A stretch of 64,000 nt of DNA from Xiheibacterium sp038325765. Its GTDB lineage: Bacteria; Myxococcota_A; Polyangia; Nannocystales; Nannocystaceae. Location: assembly GCA_038325765.1 (NCBI GenBank), contig JBBQJI010000025.1:36724-100723 (forward strand). Reading direction: 5' to 3'. Positions 20,893-31,208 of this stretch are shown here, one piece after another. Numbering within the stretch: the first letter of the stretch is position 1; each line of letters starts with the position of its first letter. A program made the position numbers and the translations under genes. The notes beneath the pieces are model-generated. The model ran no database searches. It was not told where the DNA came from and worked only from the letters and a program-made list of their open reading frames with translations.

Positions 20893-21492
20893 TCAGCGGC
20901 CGTTGGGGCGCCGCGCCGGCCCGGGCGCGTCGTCGAGGTACGGCATCGTCGGGCGGGCGTGCGACGTCGCCTGCGCCGCCGTCTGCTGGGCATACTGCAG
21001 CGCCGGGACGCCGGGCGACGACACGGCCATCTGCTCGAGCCGCTGCGCCAGCGACTCGGCGAGCGCACAGCGCCGCGACATCGCACAGGCGACCTCCTCG
21101 ACCTGCGCGGAGAGGCCGGAGACGAGCTCGGGCAGCAGGTCGACCGCGCCATAGCGCAGCCGCCGGGGCGCCTGCAACAGCGGGATGAACTCCCCCGGCG
21201 TCTCGGTGGCCATGGCGCGCTTGGACTCGTGCACCTTCACCGTCTTGACGGCGAGCGCGTAGATCTTGCCGATGCGACAGTAGGCGAGGTACGCCATCTC
21301 GATGCAGCGCTTGCCGTCGCGGTCGTAGGTGACGCTCTCGGCGAGCGGCCGCGGGTGGAGGTAGTCCATCCCGATCATGAGCTGGCCGAGCAGCGCGTCG
21401 ATGCGGGCGATGAGCCCGTTGAGCTGCTCCGAGCCGTCGTTGAGCCGACGGGCGGCCTGCCCGAGCAGGTTGAGTTCTTGCGTGATCGGCAT
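20893..21492 (-). CDS. Hypothetical helical protein
   Basis: I do not recognise this 199-residue protein. ATG 21492 has a good ribosome-binding site (GGAGAACGAGCG). It is soluble and mostly alpha-helical: LNLLGQAARRLNDGSEQLNGLIARIDALLGQL, then a middle part with DGKRCIEMAYLAYCRIGKIYALAVKTVKV, and a helix VDLLPELVSGLSAQVEEVACAM, ending in an Arg/Pro tail. Heptad-like spacing suggests coiled coils. It lies between metG and the aldehyde dehydrogenase on the same strand. Nothing indicates its role. Confidence 0.65.
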   Translation of the reverse strand: MPITQELNLLGQAARRLNDGSEQLNGLIARIDALLGQLMIGMDYLHPRPLAESVTYDRDGKRCIEMAYLAYCRIGKIYALAVKTVKVHESKRAMATETPGEFIPLLQAPRRLRYGAVDLLPELVSGLSAQVEEVACAMSRRCALAESLAQRLEQMAVSSPGVPALQYAQQTAAQATSHARPTMPYLDDAPGPARRPNGR

Positions 21493-21642
21493 CGCTCGTT
21501 CTCCGTCTGGAGCCCCCGTCAGGGGTGGGTGTGGATCCGCGCGGTCACACGCGAACCGATTGCGAGGGATGAAACCAAGGGCGCCAGCGCGGGCCGACCT
21601 GGATACCGTACGGCTGGGCGCGGGCAGCGGCAACCGCGAAAT

Positions 21643-23151
21643 TCACTCCCAGCGGATGCCCTGCGCCAGCGGCAGCGCGTCGCTGCCGTTGATGGTGCAC
21701 GTCTGGCGGCGCATGTAGGCCTTCCAGCTGTCCGAGCCGGCCTCGCGGCCGCCACCGGTCGCCTTCTCGCCCCCGAACGCGCCGCCGATCTCTGCGCCCG
21801 AGGTGCCCAGGTTCACGTTGGCGATGCCGCAGTCGCTGCCCGCGGGGCTCCAGAAGCGCTCGGCCGCACGCACGCTGTCCGAGAACAACGCGGAGGACAG
21901 CCCCTGCTCGACCGCGTTCTGCCACGCGATCGCGTCCTCGAGGCGGTCGTCGGCGAACGTCCGCATGTAGAGGATCGGCGCGAAGGTCTCCTCGTCCATG
22001 AGTGGGAACGCGCCGTGGTCAGGGACGCGCACCAAAGTGGGCTCGACGAAGAAGCCGGCGCCGGGCCGTGCGTTGCCGCCGGCCAGGATCTCGCCGCCGT
22101 CGGCACGCACGCGGGCGATCGCCGCGACGAACGCGTCCTTGGCCCGGCCGTCGACGAGCGGGCCGACCAGGTGCTTCGGGTCGCGCGGGTCGCCGATGCG
22201 ATCGGTGAGCTGCCGATAGGCCGCGACCAGGCGCCGGGTGAGTTCGGGCTCGACGCCACGGGCCACGAACAGGCGCCGCGTCGACGTGCAGCGCTGGCCG
22301 GCCGTGCCCGCGGCACCGAACGCGATCGCCCGTGCGGCGAGATCCAAGTTCGCAGTGGCGTCGACGATGATCGCATTGTTGCCCCCGAGCTCGAGCAGCG
22401 AGCGGCCGAGGCGGGCGGCCACGACGGGTCCGACCTTGCGCCCCATCGCCGTCGATCCGGTCGCGCTCACCAGTGGCAGCCGCGGATCGGCGACCAGCGC
22501 GGTCGCGACATCGACGTCGTTACCGATGACCAGCTGCATCGCCTCGCCGAAGCCTGTGGCGGCGAGGATCGGCTGCAGCAGGCCGTGGGTCGCGATCGCC
22601 GACAGCGGCGCCTTGAGGCTCGGCTTCCACACCACCGGGTCGCCGCACACCAGGGCGATCGCCGCGTTCCACGACCACACCGCGACGGGGAAATTGAACG
22701 CGCTGATGCACAGCACCGGGCCCAGCGGCAACCACTGCTCCATCATGCGGTGGCCGGGGCGCTCCGACATCAGTGTGCGACCCCCGATGGTGCGCGACAG
22801 TCCGGTCGCGAAGTCGCAGATGTCGATCATCTCCTGGACCTCGCCGCGCGACTCCTCGATGCCCTTGCCGATCTCGGCGGTGACGAGGCGCGCCAGCGGC
22901 TCCTTCGCGGCGCGCAGCCGGTCGCCCATCTGTCGCACGAGTTCGCCGCGGCGCGGACCCGGCAGCTCGCGCAGCAGGGCGAACGCCTCGCACGCCCGGG
23001 CCACGGCGGCATCGGCGTCGTCGCGGCTGCACAGCGGCAGCTCGGCGACCACCTGCCCGCTCGACGGATCGACGACCGCCAGATCCTTGCCCGTGGCGGG
23101 CGCGGCGAGACCGAGTTCGGAGAAGATGGCGTGGACTTCGGCGCTGAGCAT
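21643..23151 (-). CDS. ALDH7-type aldehyde dehydrogenase (aminoadipic semialdehyde/piperideine-6-carboxylate dehydrogenase-like)
   Basis: The 502-residue product is an NAD(P)+-dependent aldehyde dehydrogenase of the antiquitin (ALDH7) group. Catalytic residues are E254 (LLELGGNNAIIV) and C288 (GTAGQRCTSTRRL); the Asn of ISAFNFPVAVW is also present. The NN after LELGG and the QRCTSTRR stretch are typical of ALDH7, whose members oxidise alpha-aminoadipate semialdehyde in lysine breakdown or act as broad stress-related dehydrogenases. The C-terminal GGGREAGSDSWKAYMRRQTCTIN also matches that group. No other lysine-catabolism gene is adjacent, so the exact substrate is an inference. ATG 23151 is used. 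Confidence 0.88.
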   Translation of the reverse strand: MLSAEVHAIFSELGLAAPATGKDLAVVDPSSGQVVAELPLCSRDDADAAVARACEAFALLRELPGPRRGELVRQMGDRLRAAKEPLARLVTAEIGKGIEESRGEVQEMIDICDFATGLSRTIGGRTLMSERPGHRMMEQWLPLGPVLCISAFNFPVAVWSWNAAIALVCGDPVVWKPSLKAPLSAIATHGLLQPILAATGFGEAMQLVIGNDVDVATALVADPRLPLVSATGSTAMGRKVGPVVAARLGRSLLELGGNNAIIVDATANLDLAARAIAFGAAGTAGQRCTSTRRLFVARGVEPELTRRLVAAYRQLTDRIGDPRDPKHLVGPLVDGRAKDAFVAAIARVRADGGEILAGGNARPGAGFFVEPTLVRVPDHGAFPLMDEETFAPILYMRTFADDRLEDAIAWQNAVEQGLSSALFSDSVRAAERFWSPAGSDCGIANVNLGTSGAEIGGAFGGEKATGGGREAGSDSWKAYMRRQTCTINGSDALPLAQGIRWE

Positions 23152-23252
23152 CGGCGGCGCCAGCCTAGTGGATTCGTCCGGCCCGATCCAGGCACCGCGC
23201 CGTGCGGGAACCGTCACCGGGGCAACGGTCGCGCGACGGGTTGGCGACGCCG

Positions 23253-23462
23253 TCAGTAGTGCGGCGGCCTGTCGTCGACGATCGCGTCGGGCTCGGCTGC
23301 CGCGTCGACGCGCGCGCGCAGGACATCGAGTTCGCGCACCAGCGCGTCGATGCGCGCGGCGTACTGCGTGACGACCTCGTCGAGCTCGCGCAGGGTCTTG
23401 TCCTGGAACGCGACGCGGATCTCGAGCTCGATCACGCGGTCTTCCACGGTGTGGGCGGACAC
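23253..23462 (-). CDS. slyX: SlyX family protein
   Basis: A 69-residue product from GTG 23462. It is a predicted coiled coil (VEDRVIELEIRVAFQDKTLRELDEVVTQYAARIDALVRELDVLRARV) ending in the family hallmark PPHY. SlyX homologues are short, widespread coiled-coil proteins of uncertain function. Length agrees with the family (about 70). No ATG is in frame near this position. It lies between the aldehyde dehydrogenase and the lytic transglycosylase on the same strand with gaps of about 100 bases each, so cotranscription is possible but not shown. Confidence 0.88.
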   Translation of the reverse strand: MSAHTVEDRVIELEIRVAFQDKTLRELDEVVTQYAARIDALVRELDVLRARVDAAAEPDAIVDDRPPHY

Positions 23463-23581
23463 GGCGACACATGCTACCACGGCGCCGTGCCGAGGCGCCC
23501 GCGCGGTCGGCGGTCCGGACGAAACGGCGCGGGTGGTGCGTTCGCGCTGCGATCGGCGCCCCGACTCGCGGCCGCACCCGG

Positions 23582-26140
23582 CTAGAAATCGATGTTGTCC
23601 TCGAACGTGGGATCCACCGCGTTCGTCCACCGCGGCAGGTCGCCCTCGTAGAGCAACGCGTACGTCGCGTGCACTTCCATCACGCGCTTGGTGTACCGAT
23701 AGCTCTCGCTGAACGCGATCTCTTCGATGAAGGTGTCCATCTCGAGCGGCGCGGGGCTCTGGGACTTGGCCGCGAGCCACCGCGCGACGTTGCTAGGACC
23801 GCCGTTGTAGCTGGCGTAGGCCATCGGCGCCTGGCCGTGGAACTTCGCCAGCAACTCCGCCACGTAGTACGCCGACAGGTGCGCGTTGGTATCGATGTCG
23901 AACAGCCGATCGGTGTCGAAGAAGTGGCCGGCGTCGGTCTCGCCGAGCCGCTCGGCGAGCTGATGCGCCGTCGATGGCATGATCTGCAACGCGCCGCGGG
24001 CCCCAACATGCGACACGACGTGCGGTCGGAACCGCGACTCCGTGTACATCAGCGACCACATGTGTTTCGGATCGATCTTGCGCAGCCTCGCCTCGCGCTC
24101 GACCGCAGGCCTGAACGCGCGCAGCGTCCAGCGCGCCTTGAACGGCGCGTCCTTCGACGTGCTGAGCCGGACGTAGGCGTTGGGCTCTTGCATCGCGAAC
24201 GCGACCTCGCGCAGCCCGACGCGCATCGCCTCGACCGCGGCGCCGTCACGCAGGGTCTTGCGGCCCTCCTTGGTGGGCGCGACGCGGGGATACTTCCAGT
24301 TGGCCTTCCATCCCAGGCCCACCAGGATGTCCTCGCTGCGCGGGCCGCCGGCCTTCTTGCCGCGCGTGAGGTACGCCTGGACGGTGACCCGCAGCTCGCG
24401 GCGGGCCTCGTCGTTGTAGCCGGCGACGTACAGCTGGCGGGCGCGCTCGATCGACGGCCAAGCATCGCCGTAGTCGGCGGCGAGCTGCGAGAGAGTCGCC
24501 TCGGCCGCGGCGCGCGTGGGCGGTGAGAGTTCCTCGGCCACCGGCACGAGGGTGGGCACCGCCGGGGTCTCGAGCTTGGCGTCGAGCAGCCGCTGCCGCG
24601 CCTGGAGTCCGTAGTAGCCCAGGGCATCGGCGCCTGCGAGCGCGCGCAGGACCTGGCCCCCCGCTGCCTTGACGAGCGGGTCGCTCGAGCGCACCTGCAT
24701 TCGACCGAGGAAGTATCGCGCCCGCTTGGCATCGCTGCGGTACTTCTTCTCGTAGGCCGCGAAGCCGGCGATCGCCGCGGCGTCGTCACCCAGACGGTGG
24801 GCGATCCACGGCCGCAGCCACGCCCGATCCTGCCCGTGGGCCTTGCCGTCCTTCTCGTAGCGATCCAGCAGGTCGCGCGCCCGCTCGTACTTGCCACCGC
24901 GGATCGCCAGCTCGAGCGCCTCCCACGTCACGTGGGCGCGAAAGGCCTTCTTCTTGCCGCGCTTGCCCTCGAGCTCCGAGAGCCGCAGCGCGATGGCCTC
25001 GTCGTAGAACGCGCCGCGCTCGAGACATTTGAGCAGATCGTCGCGAACGTCGAAATTGCCGCTCGCCGCGTAGGCCTTGCGCAGGTCGGCGGCGCACGTG
25101 CCCCAGTCGCGCTGCTTGCTCGCCGTGTACGATCGCGAGCGCTCGGCCTGGCCGCGGATCGGCGCCGGCGTGCCCGGATCGGCGATGAGCTGCTCGAGCA
25201 TCTCGCGGGAGACGTCGGCGCGCTTGTTGCGACGCGCCGCGGTGGCGGCGGCGAGGCGCTCGACGTCGGTCAGCGGCGCCCTGGCCTTGCCGGTGCGGGC
25301 GGCGATCGCCGCGAGCTCCTCCCAGGCCACCGACCCCTCGGGCTCACCGCTGCGCTCGATGGTGATCGTGCGCAGCTGGGCCGTGGCGTCGCTGGTGCGA
25401 CCGGCACGATCGAGCGCCCGCGCCTGATCGAGCCACATCCGGCCGCGCTCGGGGTGATGCGGGTACTGCCCGAGCACCTCGGCGAGCGCCGCTGCGGCCT
25501 GCCGCGCGCTGCCAGCGTCGCGCTTGGCCGCGAGCATCTGCGCCTGCAACACCTGCATCTGGGCGTAGTTGCGGATCGGCTCGCGCCGCTCGAGCTTGCG
25601 CAGCCGGGCGATGCCGGCACCGAGCCGCGCATCGGCGAGCGTGGCGTCTGCACCCGGAAGGCGCGCGTACGCGAGCTCGGCCTCGGCGAGTTCGACGCCG
25701 AGGACATCGGGGGGAAAGAACTTCGCGAGCTGGGCGTGCTCGACCCTAGGCTGCAGCGCAACGATGGCGGCGTCGGGATCGCCCGCCAGCATCTGCGCGC
25801 GACCGAGGGTGGCGCCGGCGAGGAACCACGCTCCGCTGCCCGCCGCCGCGTCGGGACCGGCGAGGATCGTCTTGGCCAGCGCGATCGCCCGCGCGGCATC
25901 GCGCGCGCCCAGGGCCGTCGCCGCGCCGCGCATGCCGGTGAGCACCTCGCCTTGCCCCACCGCGGCCGCCGGTCGGCCGAGAGCCTCGGCCGCAGCGACG
26001 ACCGCCGCCGCCGCCTCGCCCTCGTCGGGATCCGCAGGGCCCGCCGCGACCTCGGCCGCGTCCGACCGCTCGGGCTGGGCGACGAGCACGCCCATCAGGC
26101 CGGCTAGACCAAGGCTCGCGACCAGTGCTCGAATACGCAT
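23582..26140 (-). CDS. Slt-type soluble lytic transglycosylase with TPR-like superhelix
   Basis: The 852-residue product starts with a signal peptide (MRIRALVASLGLAGLMGVLVA) and acts in the periplasm, cutting glycan strands of peptidoglycan to 1,6-anhydro ends. About 600 residues of helical TPR/superhelix repeats (for example PDAAIVALQPRVEHAQLAKF and YERARDLLDRYEKDGKA) resemble the Slt70 ring. The catalytic domain is at the C-terminus with E701 in MYTESRFRP, then VGARGALQIMP, and AYASYNGGPSNVARWL. It belongs to the wall-remodelling enzymes of this window. ATG 26140 is the first start after an in-frame signal peptide. Confidence 0.92.
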   Translation of the reverse strand: MRIRALVASLGLAGLMGVLVAQPERSDAAEVAAGPADPDEGEAAAAVVAAAEALGRPAAAVGQGEVLTGMRGAATALGARDAARAIALAKTILAGPDAAAGSGAWFLAGATLGRAQMLAGDPDAAIVALQPRVEHAQLAKFFPPDVLGVELAEAELAYARLPGADATLADARLGAGIARLRKLERREPIRNYAQMQVLQAQMLAAKRDAGSARQAAAALAEVLGQYPHHPERGRMWLDQARALDRAGRTSDATAQLRTITIERSGEPEGSVAWEELAAIAARTGKARAPLTDVERLAAATAARRNKRADVSREMLEQLIADPGTPAPIRGQAERSRSYTASKQRDWGTCAADLRKAYAASGNFDVRDDLLKCLERGAFYDEAIALRLSELEGKRGKKKAFRAHVTWEALELAIRGGKYERARDLLDRYEKDGKAHGQDRAWLRPWIAHRLGDDAAAIAGFAAYEKKYRSDAKRARYFLGRMQVRSSDPLVKAAGGQVLRALAGADALGYYGLQARQRLLDAKLETPAVPTLVPVAEELSPPTRAAAEATLSQLAADYGDAWPSIERARQLYVAGYNDEARRELRVTVQAYLTRGKKAGGPRSEDILVGLGWKANWKYPRVAPTKEGRKTLRDGAAVEAMRVGLREVAFAMQEPNAYVRLSTSKDAPFKARWTLRAFRPAVEREARLRKIDPKHMWSLMYTESRFRPHVVSHVGARGALQIMPSTAHQLAERLGETDAGHFFDTDRLFDIDTNAHLSAYYVAELLAKFHGQAPMAYASYNGGPSNVARWLAAKSQSPAPLEMDTFIEEIAFSESYRYTKRVMEVHATYALLYEGDLPRWTNAVDPTFEDNIDF

Positions 26141-26253
26141 CGTCGAATCCCAGCCCCAGCATCACACGCTAGCACGCACAACCCAAATTGCCCGCGACGC
26201 CGCGGCACCGCGTCAGCTCGCTGTCGGCGTGTCCTCGCGCCGCCTTCGGCTCG

Positions 26254-26272
26254 GCCCAAGGCCACCTTGGGC
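26254..26272. repeat. Short perfect hairpin in intergenic region
   Basis: GCCCAAGG and CCTTGGGC form an eight-base stem with a three-base loop. It lies between the divergent transglycosylase and beta-oxidation genes, inside a stretch of reiterated GCCTTCGGCTCGGCC-like sequence (26240-26310). No T-run follows. It may be a leader structure or a protein site. Confidence 0.3.
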
Positions 26273-26338
26273 TCGGCCTCGCCCCGCCTCGGGCTTGGCC
26301 GCGCCCCAGGGTAGCGTCGATTTGGTAGCGTTCGCCCC

Positions 26339-28771
26339 GTGACGCTCCGACGACCGACCCACTCGCTGTTCGCCACCGTGCTCGGCGCCGGCACCATGGG
26401 CGCGCAGATTGCCGCCCATCTCGCCAACGCCGGCATGCGCGTGCAACTGCTCGACATCGTCCCGCCCAACACGCCCCCAACGGCGCCGCGGTCGGCACGC
26501 AATGCCATCGCCGCGGGCGCCCTCAAGGCGATGCTCAAGGGCAAGCCGGCGCCGTTCATGGTCGCAGCCGCGGCCGAGCGCGTGGGCATCGGCAACCTCG
26601 AGGACGACCTCGAGGCCGCGGTCGCCAAGAGCGACCTGGTGATCGAGGCCGTCATCGAGCGCCTCGACATCAAGCAGCCGCTGTTCGCCCGCATCGCCGC
26701 CGCCGCCCCGGCCCACGCGATTTTGGCCACGAACACCTCGGGCCTCGCGATCGGTTCGATCGCCCAGGCGCTGCCCGAGGCTGCGCGCCGCCGCGTCGTC
26801 GGCATGCACTTCTTCAACCCGCCGCGCTACATGCACCTGCTCGAGGTCGTGCCCGGCCCAGACACCGCGCCCGAGGTCACCGCCGAGCTCACCGCCTTCT
26901 CCGAAGACGTGCTGGGCAAGGGCGTGGTGCCGTGCCGCGACACCCCGAACTTCATCGCGAATCGCATCGGCGTCGCGTCGTCGATCCTCACCTTCTCGGC
27001 GGCGTTCGCCGGCGGCTACACCGTCGAGGAGGTCGATCTGCTCAACGGTCCGCTGGTCGGCCGCCCGCGCACCGGCTCGTTCCGCCTCGGCGATCTGGTC
27101 GGCATCGACGTCAGCGTCCTGGTCACCGACAACCTGCGCAAGGTGACGTCGAACGATCCGAGCGCGCCCAACTACGACGAGCTCCACGATCGCATGGTCA
27201 CCGACGACGTCGTGCAGAAGATGCTCGATGCCGGGCTCGAGGGCGACAAGACCGGCGGCGGCTTCTACAAGAAGACCAAGGGGCCCAAGGGCGCGACCGA
27301 GGTGCTATCGATCGACTTCGACACCCTGGAGTACAGGCCGCGCATCGAGCCGGAGTTCCCCGAGCTCGCCGACGTCGCCAAGATGCCCGACCTGGGCAAG
27401 CGCGTCGCCGCGGCGATGCGTGTGGGTGGCCGCGCCGGCGACTTCCTGCGCAAGGCCTACCTGCCGCTGTTCAACTACGCCGCCAATCGCCTGGGCTCTG
27501 TCGCCGACGATCCGCGGCCCATCGACGACGCGATGTGCTGGGGCTACGGCTGGAAGGTCGGCCCGTTCGCACTGTGGGACATGGTCGGCGTCGCCTGGAG
27601 CGTGGAGCAGATCAAACAGATGGGCATCACCCCCGCGCCGGCCCTGCTCGCGCTGGTGCAGGCCAAGGGCGAGGACGCGACGTGGTTCGGCGGCACGGCG
27701 GCGGCCCCGACGGTGTTCGTGCCGACGACCGGCAAGGACGAGCCGGTGCCCGCCAAGCCGGGCGTGCTCTCGCTGGCCTCGCGCCGCGCCGCGGGGGCGG
27801 AGATCCACGCCAACAAGACCGCGGGCCTCATCGATGTCGGCGACGGCATCGCCGTGCTCGAGTTCCGCAGCAAGATGAACACGCTCGATGCCGGGGTGCT
27901 CGCGATGCTCCGCGAGGCGCCGGCGATGCTGGAAGGGCGCGGCTTCCGGGGCCTGGTCATCGGCAGCCAGGGCGAGCACTTCTCGGCCGGCGCCGATGCC
28001 CGGCAGATCCTCGCCTTGGCCCAGGGCGGCAGGTGGGACGAGCTGGGTGCGGCGGTGAAGCTGTTCCAGGACACGCTGATGGACTTACGGCACGGCCCGC
28101 TGCCGGTGGTCGCGGCGCCGTATGGCATGACGCTGGGCGGTGGTGCCGAGTGCACGCTGTCGTGCGCGCATGTCGTCGCCCACGCCGAGCTGTACATGGG
28201 CCTCGTCGAGGCCGGCATCGGTGTGGTGCCGGCCGGCGGCGGTCTCAAGGAGATCGTGCGCCGCGGATCGGCCTGGGCCAGCGAAGTCCCCGACGGCGAT
28301 CCGTATCCGATGATCCGTCGCGGCTTCGAGAACGCCTCGACCGCGAAGGTCAGCACCAGTGCGCACGACGCCCGCCAGATGGGCTTTTTGCGCCCTGACG
28401 ATCGCATCGTGTTCCACCGCATGCAGGTCGTCGCCCAGGCCAAGCGCCAGGCCCTGGCGCTCGCCGACGGCGGCTGGGCGCCGCCCGATCGCAACGAGGC
28501 CATCACCGTGATCGGCACCGGTCGAGGCGCGAGCTTCCAGCTCGGCGCGGCGCTGTTCCACTGGGGCGGCTACGCGTCGGCCCACGACAAGCTCGTCGCC
28601 GAGAAGATCGGCCACGTGCTCGCCGGCGGCGACCGCCCCGGCGGTGCCAAGGTCACCGCCCAGGATCTGCTCGACCTCGAGCGCGAGGCGTTCGTGAGCC
28701 TGTGCGGCGAAGAGAAGACCCGCGCCCGCATCCAGCACACCCTCGAGACCGGCAAGCCGCTCAGGAACTGA
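26339..28771 (+). CDS. Fatty-oxidation multifunctional protein: 3-hydroxyacyl-CoA dehydrogenase / enoyl-CoA hydratase
   Basis: The 810-residue product carries the two middle steps of beta-oxidation. The N-terminal NAD-binding domain has GAGTMGAQIAAHLANAGM, and the dehydrogenase signature HFFNPPRYMHLLEVV with NFIANRIG follows. The C-terminal third is a crotonase domain (ALEFRSK-like start, FSAGADARQI, and TLGGGAECTLSC). The order dehydrogenase-then-hydratase is that of FadN-type rather than FadB/FadJ proteins. The stop is four bases before the thiolase start, so both genes form one operon acting on medium or long acyl-CoAs. The start is a GTG at 26339, with only weak ribosome-binding sequence. 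Confidence 0.93.
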   Translation: MTLRRPTHSLFATVLGAGTMGAQIAAHLANAGMRVQLLDIVPPNTPPTAPRSARNAIAAGALKAMLKGKPAPFMVAAAAERVGIGNLEDDLEAAVAKSDLVIEAVIERLDIKQPLFARIAAAAPAHAILATNTSGLAIGSIAQALPEAARRRVVGMHFFNPPRYMHLLEVVPGPDTAPEVTAELTAFSEDVLGKGVVPCRDTPNFIANRIGVASSILTFSAAFAGGYTVEEVDLLNGPLVGRPRTGSFRLGDLVGIDVSVLVTDNLRKVTSNDPSAPNYDELHDRMVTDDVVQKMLDAGLEGDKTGGGFYKKTKGPKGATEVLSIDFDTLEYRPRIEPEFPELADVAKMPDLGKRVAAAMRVGGRAGDFLRKAYLPLFNYAANRLGSVADDPRPIDDAMCWGYGWKVGPFALWDMVGVAWSVEQIKQMGITPAPALLALVQAKGEDATWFGGTAAAPTVFVPTTGKDEPVPAKPGVLSLASRRAAGAEIHANKTAGLIDVGDGIAVLEFRSKMNTLDAGVLAMLREAPAMLEGRGFRGLVIGSQGEHFSAGADARQILALAQGGRWDELGAAVKLFQDTLMDLRHGPLPVVAAPYGMTLGGGAECTLSCAHVVAHAELYMGLVEAGIGVVPAGGGLKEIVRRGSAWASEVPDGDPYPMIRRGFENASTAKVSTSAHDARQMGFLRPDDRIVFHRMQVVAQAKRQALALADGGWAPPDRNEAITVIGTGRGASFQLGAALFHWGGYASAHDKLVAEKIGHVLAGGDRPGGAKVTAQDLLDLEREAFVSLCGEEKTRARIQHTLETGKPLRN

Positions 28772-28775
28772 CACC

Positions 28776-29924
<1,149 letters not shown>

Positions 29925-29943
29925 GCGAGCCGCCGTCGCGCCG

Positions 29944-29967
29944 TTTCAGCGATGCACGTCGCTGAAA
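29944..29967. promoter_or_regulatory. Perfect palindrome between thiolase and kinase genes
   Basis: Arms TTTCAGCGA and TCGCTGAAA (nine bases, perfect) enclose TGCACG. It lies 19 bases after the thiolase stop and about 80 bases before the kinase start. It could be a terminator-like hairpin for the beta-oxidation operon or a regulator's operator. No T-run follows, which favours an operator slightly. Confidence 0.4.
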
Positions 29968-30044
29968 TTACATTCGCAAAGGCAACTGAACGGCGTCATC
30001 GTAGACGTTGGCCCCCAGCTCCGCCGAGCCGGGGGCCGACGGCG

Positions 30045-31100
30045 ATGCAGAGCACCCAATCCCAGCCGTGCATGGAGCTGCCCGACGGGGTCCCCCGGGC
30101 GATCCTCGAGGATCGTTCGCTGCCCATGCGTCCGCAACCGCGGGCCCAGGCGCCGCCACCGGGACCCGGCGCCCGCGTGGGCCGCTACGTGCTCGAGGCG
30201 CAGATCGGCGAGGGCGGCATGGGCGTGGTGTATCGCGCCTTCGATCCCGAGCGTGGTTGCTCGGTGGCATTGAAGCTCGCGCGGGCGCAAGGTGGCAGCA
30301 TCGACGCGACGATCTGGGCCCGGCTGCGGCGCGAGGCCCAGGCGCTCGCGCGCATCCGCGATCCCGGCGTGGTCGGGCTGTTCGAGGCCGGCCAGGGTCC
30401 GCACGGCGCGTACCTGGCCCTCGAGCTCGTGCACGGCCAGCACCTGCGGCGGTGGCTCGTGGCGCGAAGGCGGCCCGTCGCGCAGATCGTCGCGGTGCTC
30501 GTGCGCGCCGCCCAGGCGCTGGGCGCCGTGCACGATGCCGGTCTGCTGCACCGCGATCTCAAGCCCACGAACATCCTGGTGGAGGCCGACGATCGCGTGG
30601 TGCTGGTGGACTTCGGCCTCGCGCTGGGCTTCGCCGAGGCGAACGATGCCGGCGCGATCGCAGAGGATACCTGCCGCACGCGCATGACGAGGCGCGACAT
30701 GGTCGTCGGCACGACGCACTACATGTCACCCGAGCAACTCATGGGCCGCGAGCTCGACGTGCGCAGCGACGTGTTCGCCCTCGCCGTCACCGGCTACGAG
30801 GCGTTGTTCGGGCCGCGGCCGTTCCCCGCAGCGACGGCTTACGATCTGGCGATCGCCTACGATGCGGCGGTGCTGCCCTCGCCGCCGGTCGGACGCGTGC
30901 CGCGGTGGGTCGCCGACGCGCTGCGGGGTGCGCTCGCCCTGGATCCTCACGCGCGTACGCCTACGGCCGATGCGTTTGCGGCGGCGCTTCGGGGACCCAA
31001 GCTGGTAGGACTTCGCGCGACCGCTGCGGTGCGCTGTGGGATGGGCGGCGCCGACGGGCCGGGCGACGCCGAACCTGCCGAATCCACCGCGACGACGTGA
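30045..31100 (+). CDS. Cytosolic Ser/Thr protein kinase
   Basis: The 351-residue product is a Hanks-type kinase. The Gly loop is IGEGGMGVVYRA, the ATP Lys is in VALKLAR, the catalytic loop is LHRDLKPTNILV, the metal site is VDFGLAL, and the activation segment ends in GTTHYMSPEQLMG. No transmembrane helix is seen, and the C-terminal extension after subdomain XI is short and acidic. ATG 30045 is chosen; an upstream in-frame start at 29952 would read through the palindrome region. It is followed at 31209 by an anti-sigma-like membrane protein and at 32219 by an ECF sigma gene, so it may act in that pathway. Confidence 0.93.
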   Translation: MQSTQSQPCMELPDGVPRAILEDRSLPMRPQPRAQAPPPGPGARVGRYVLEAQIGEGGMGVVYRAFDPERGCSVALKLARAQGGSIDATIWARLRREAQALARIRDPGVVGLFEAGQGPHGAYLALELVHGQHLRRWLVARRRPVAQIVAVLVRAAQALGAVHDAGLLHRDLKPTNILVEADDRVVLVDFGLALGFAEANDAGAIAEDTCRTRMTRRDMVVGTTHYMSPEQLMGRELDVRSDVFALAVTGYEALFGPRPFPAATAYDLAIAYDAAVLPSPPVGRVPRWVADALRGALALDPHARTPTADAFAAALRGPKLVGLRATAAVRCGMGGADGPGDAEPAESTATT

Positions 31101-31208
31101 GCAGGCGCCCTGGGAGCGCGGGCGAATCCGGGGATTTCGCCGGCACGGAACCCCTGCCCCTGGGCCATGGTGTGCAGTGACCGCCCGATGGGCGTGCTCC
31201 GAGCGCCG

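Noticed and set aside
26240..26310. Possible CRISPR-like or tandem repeat (GCCTTCGGCTCGGCC-type units)
   Set aside because: Units are irregular in length and sequence and lack spacers; only the short hairpin at 26254 was kept.
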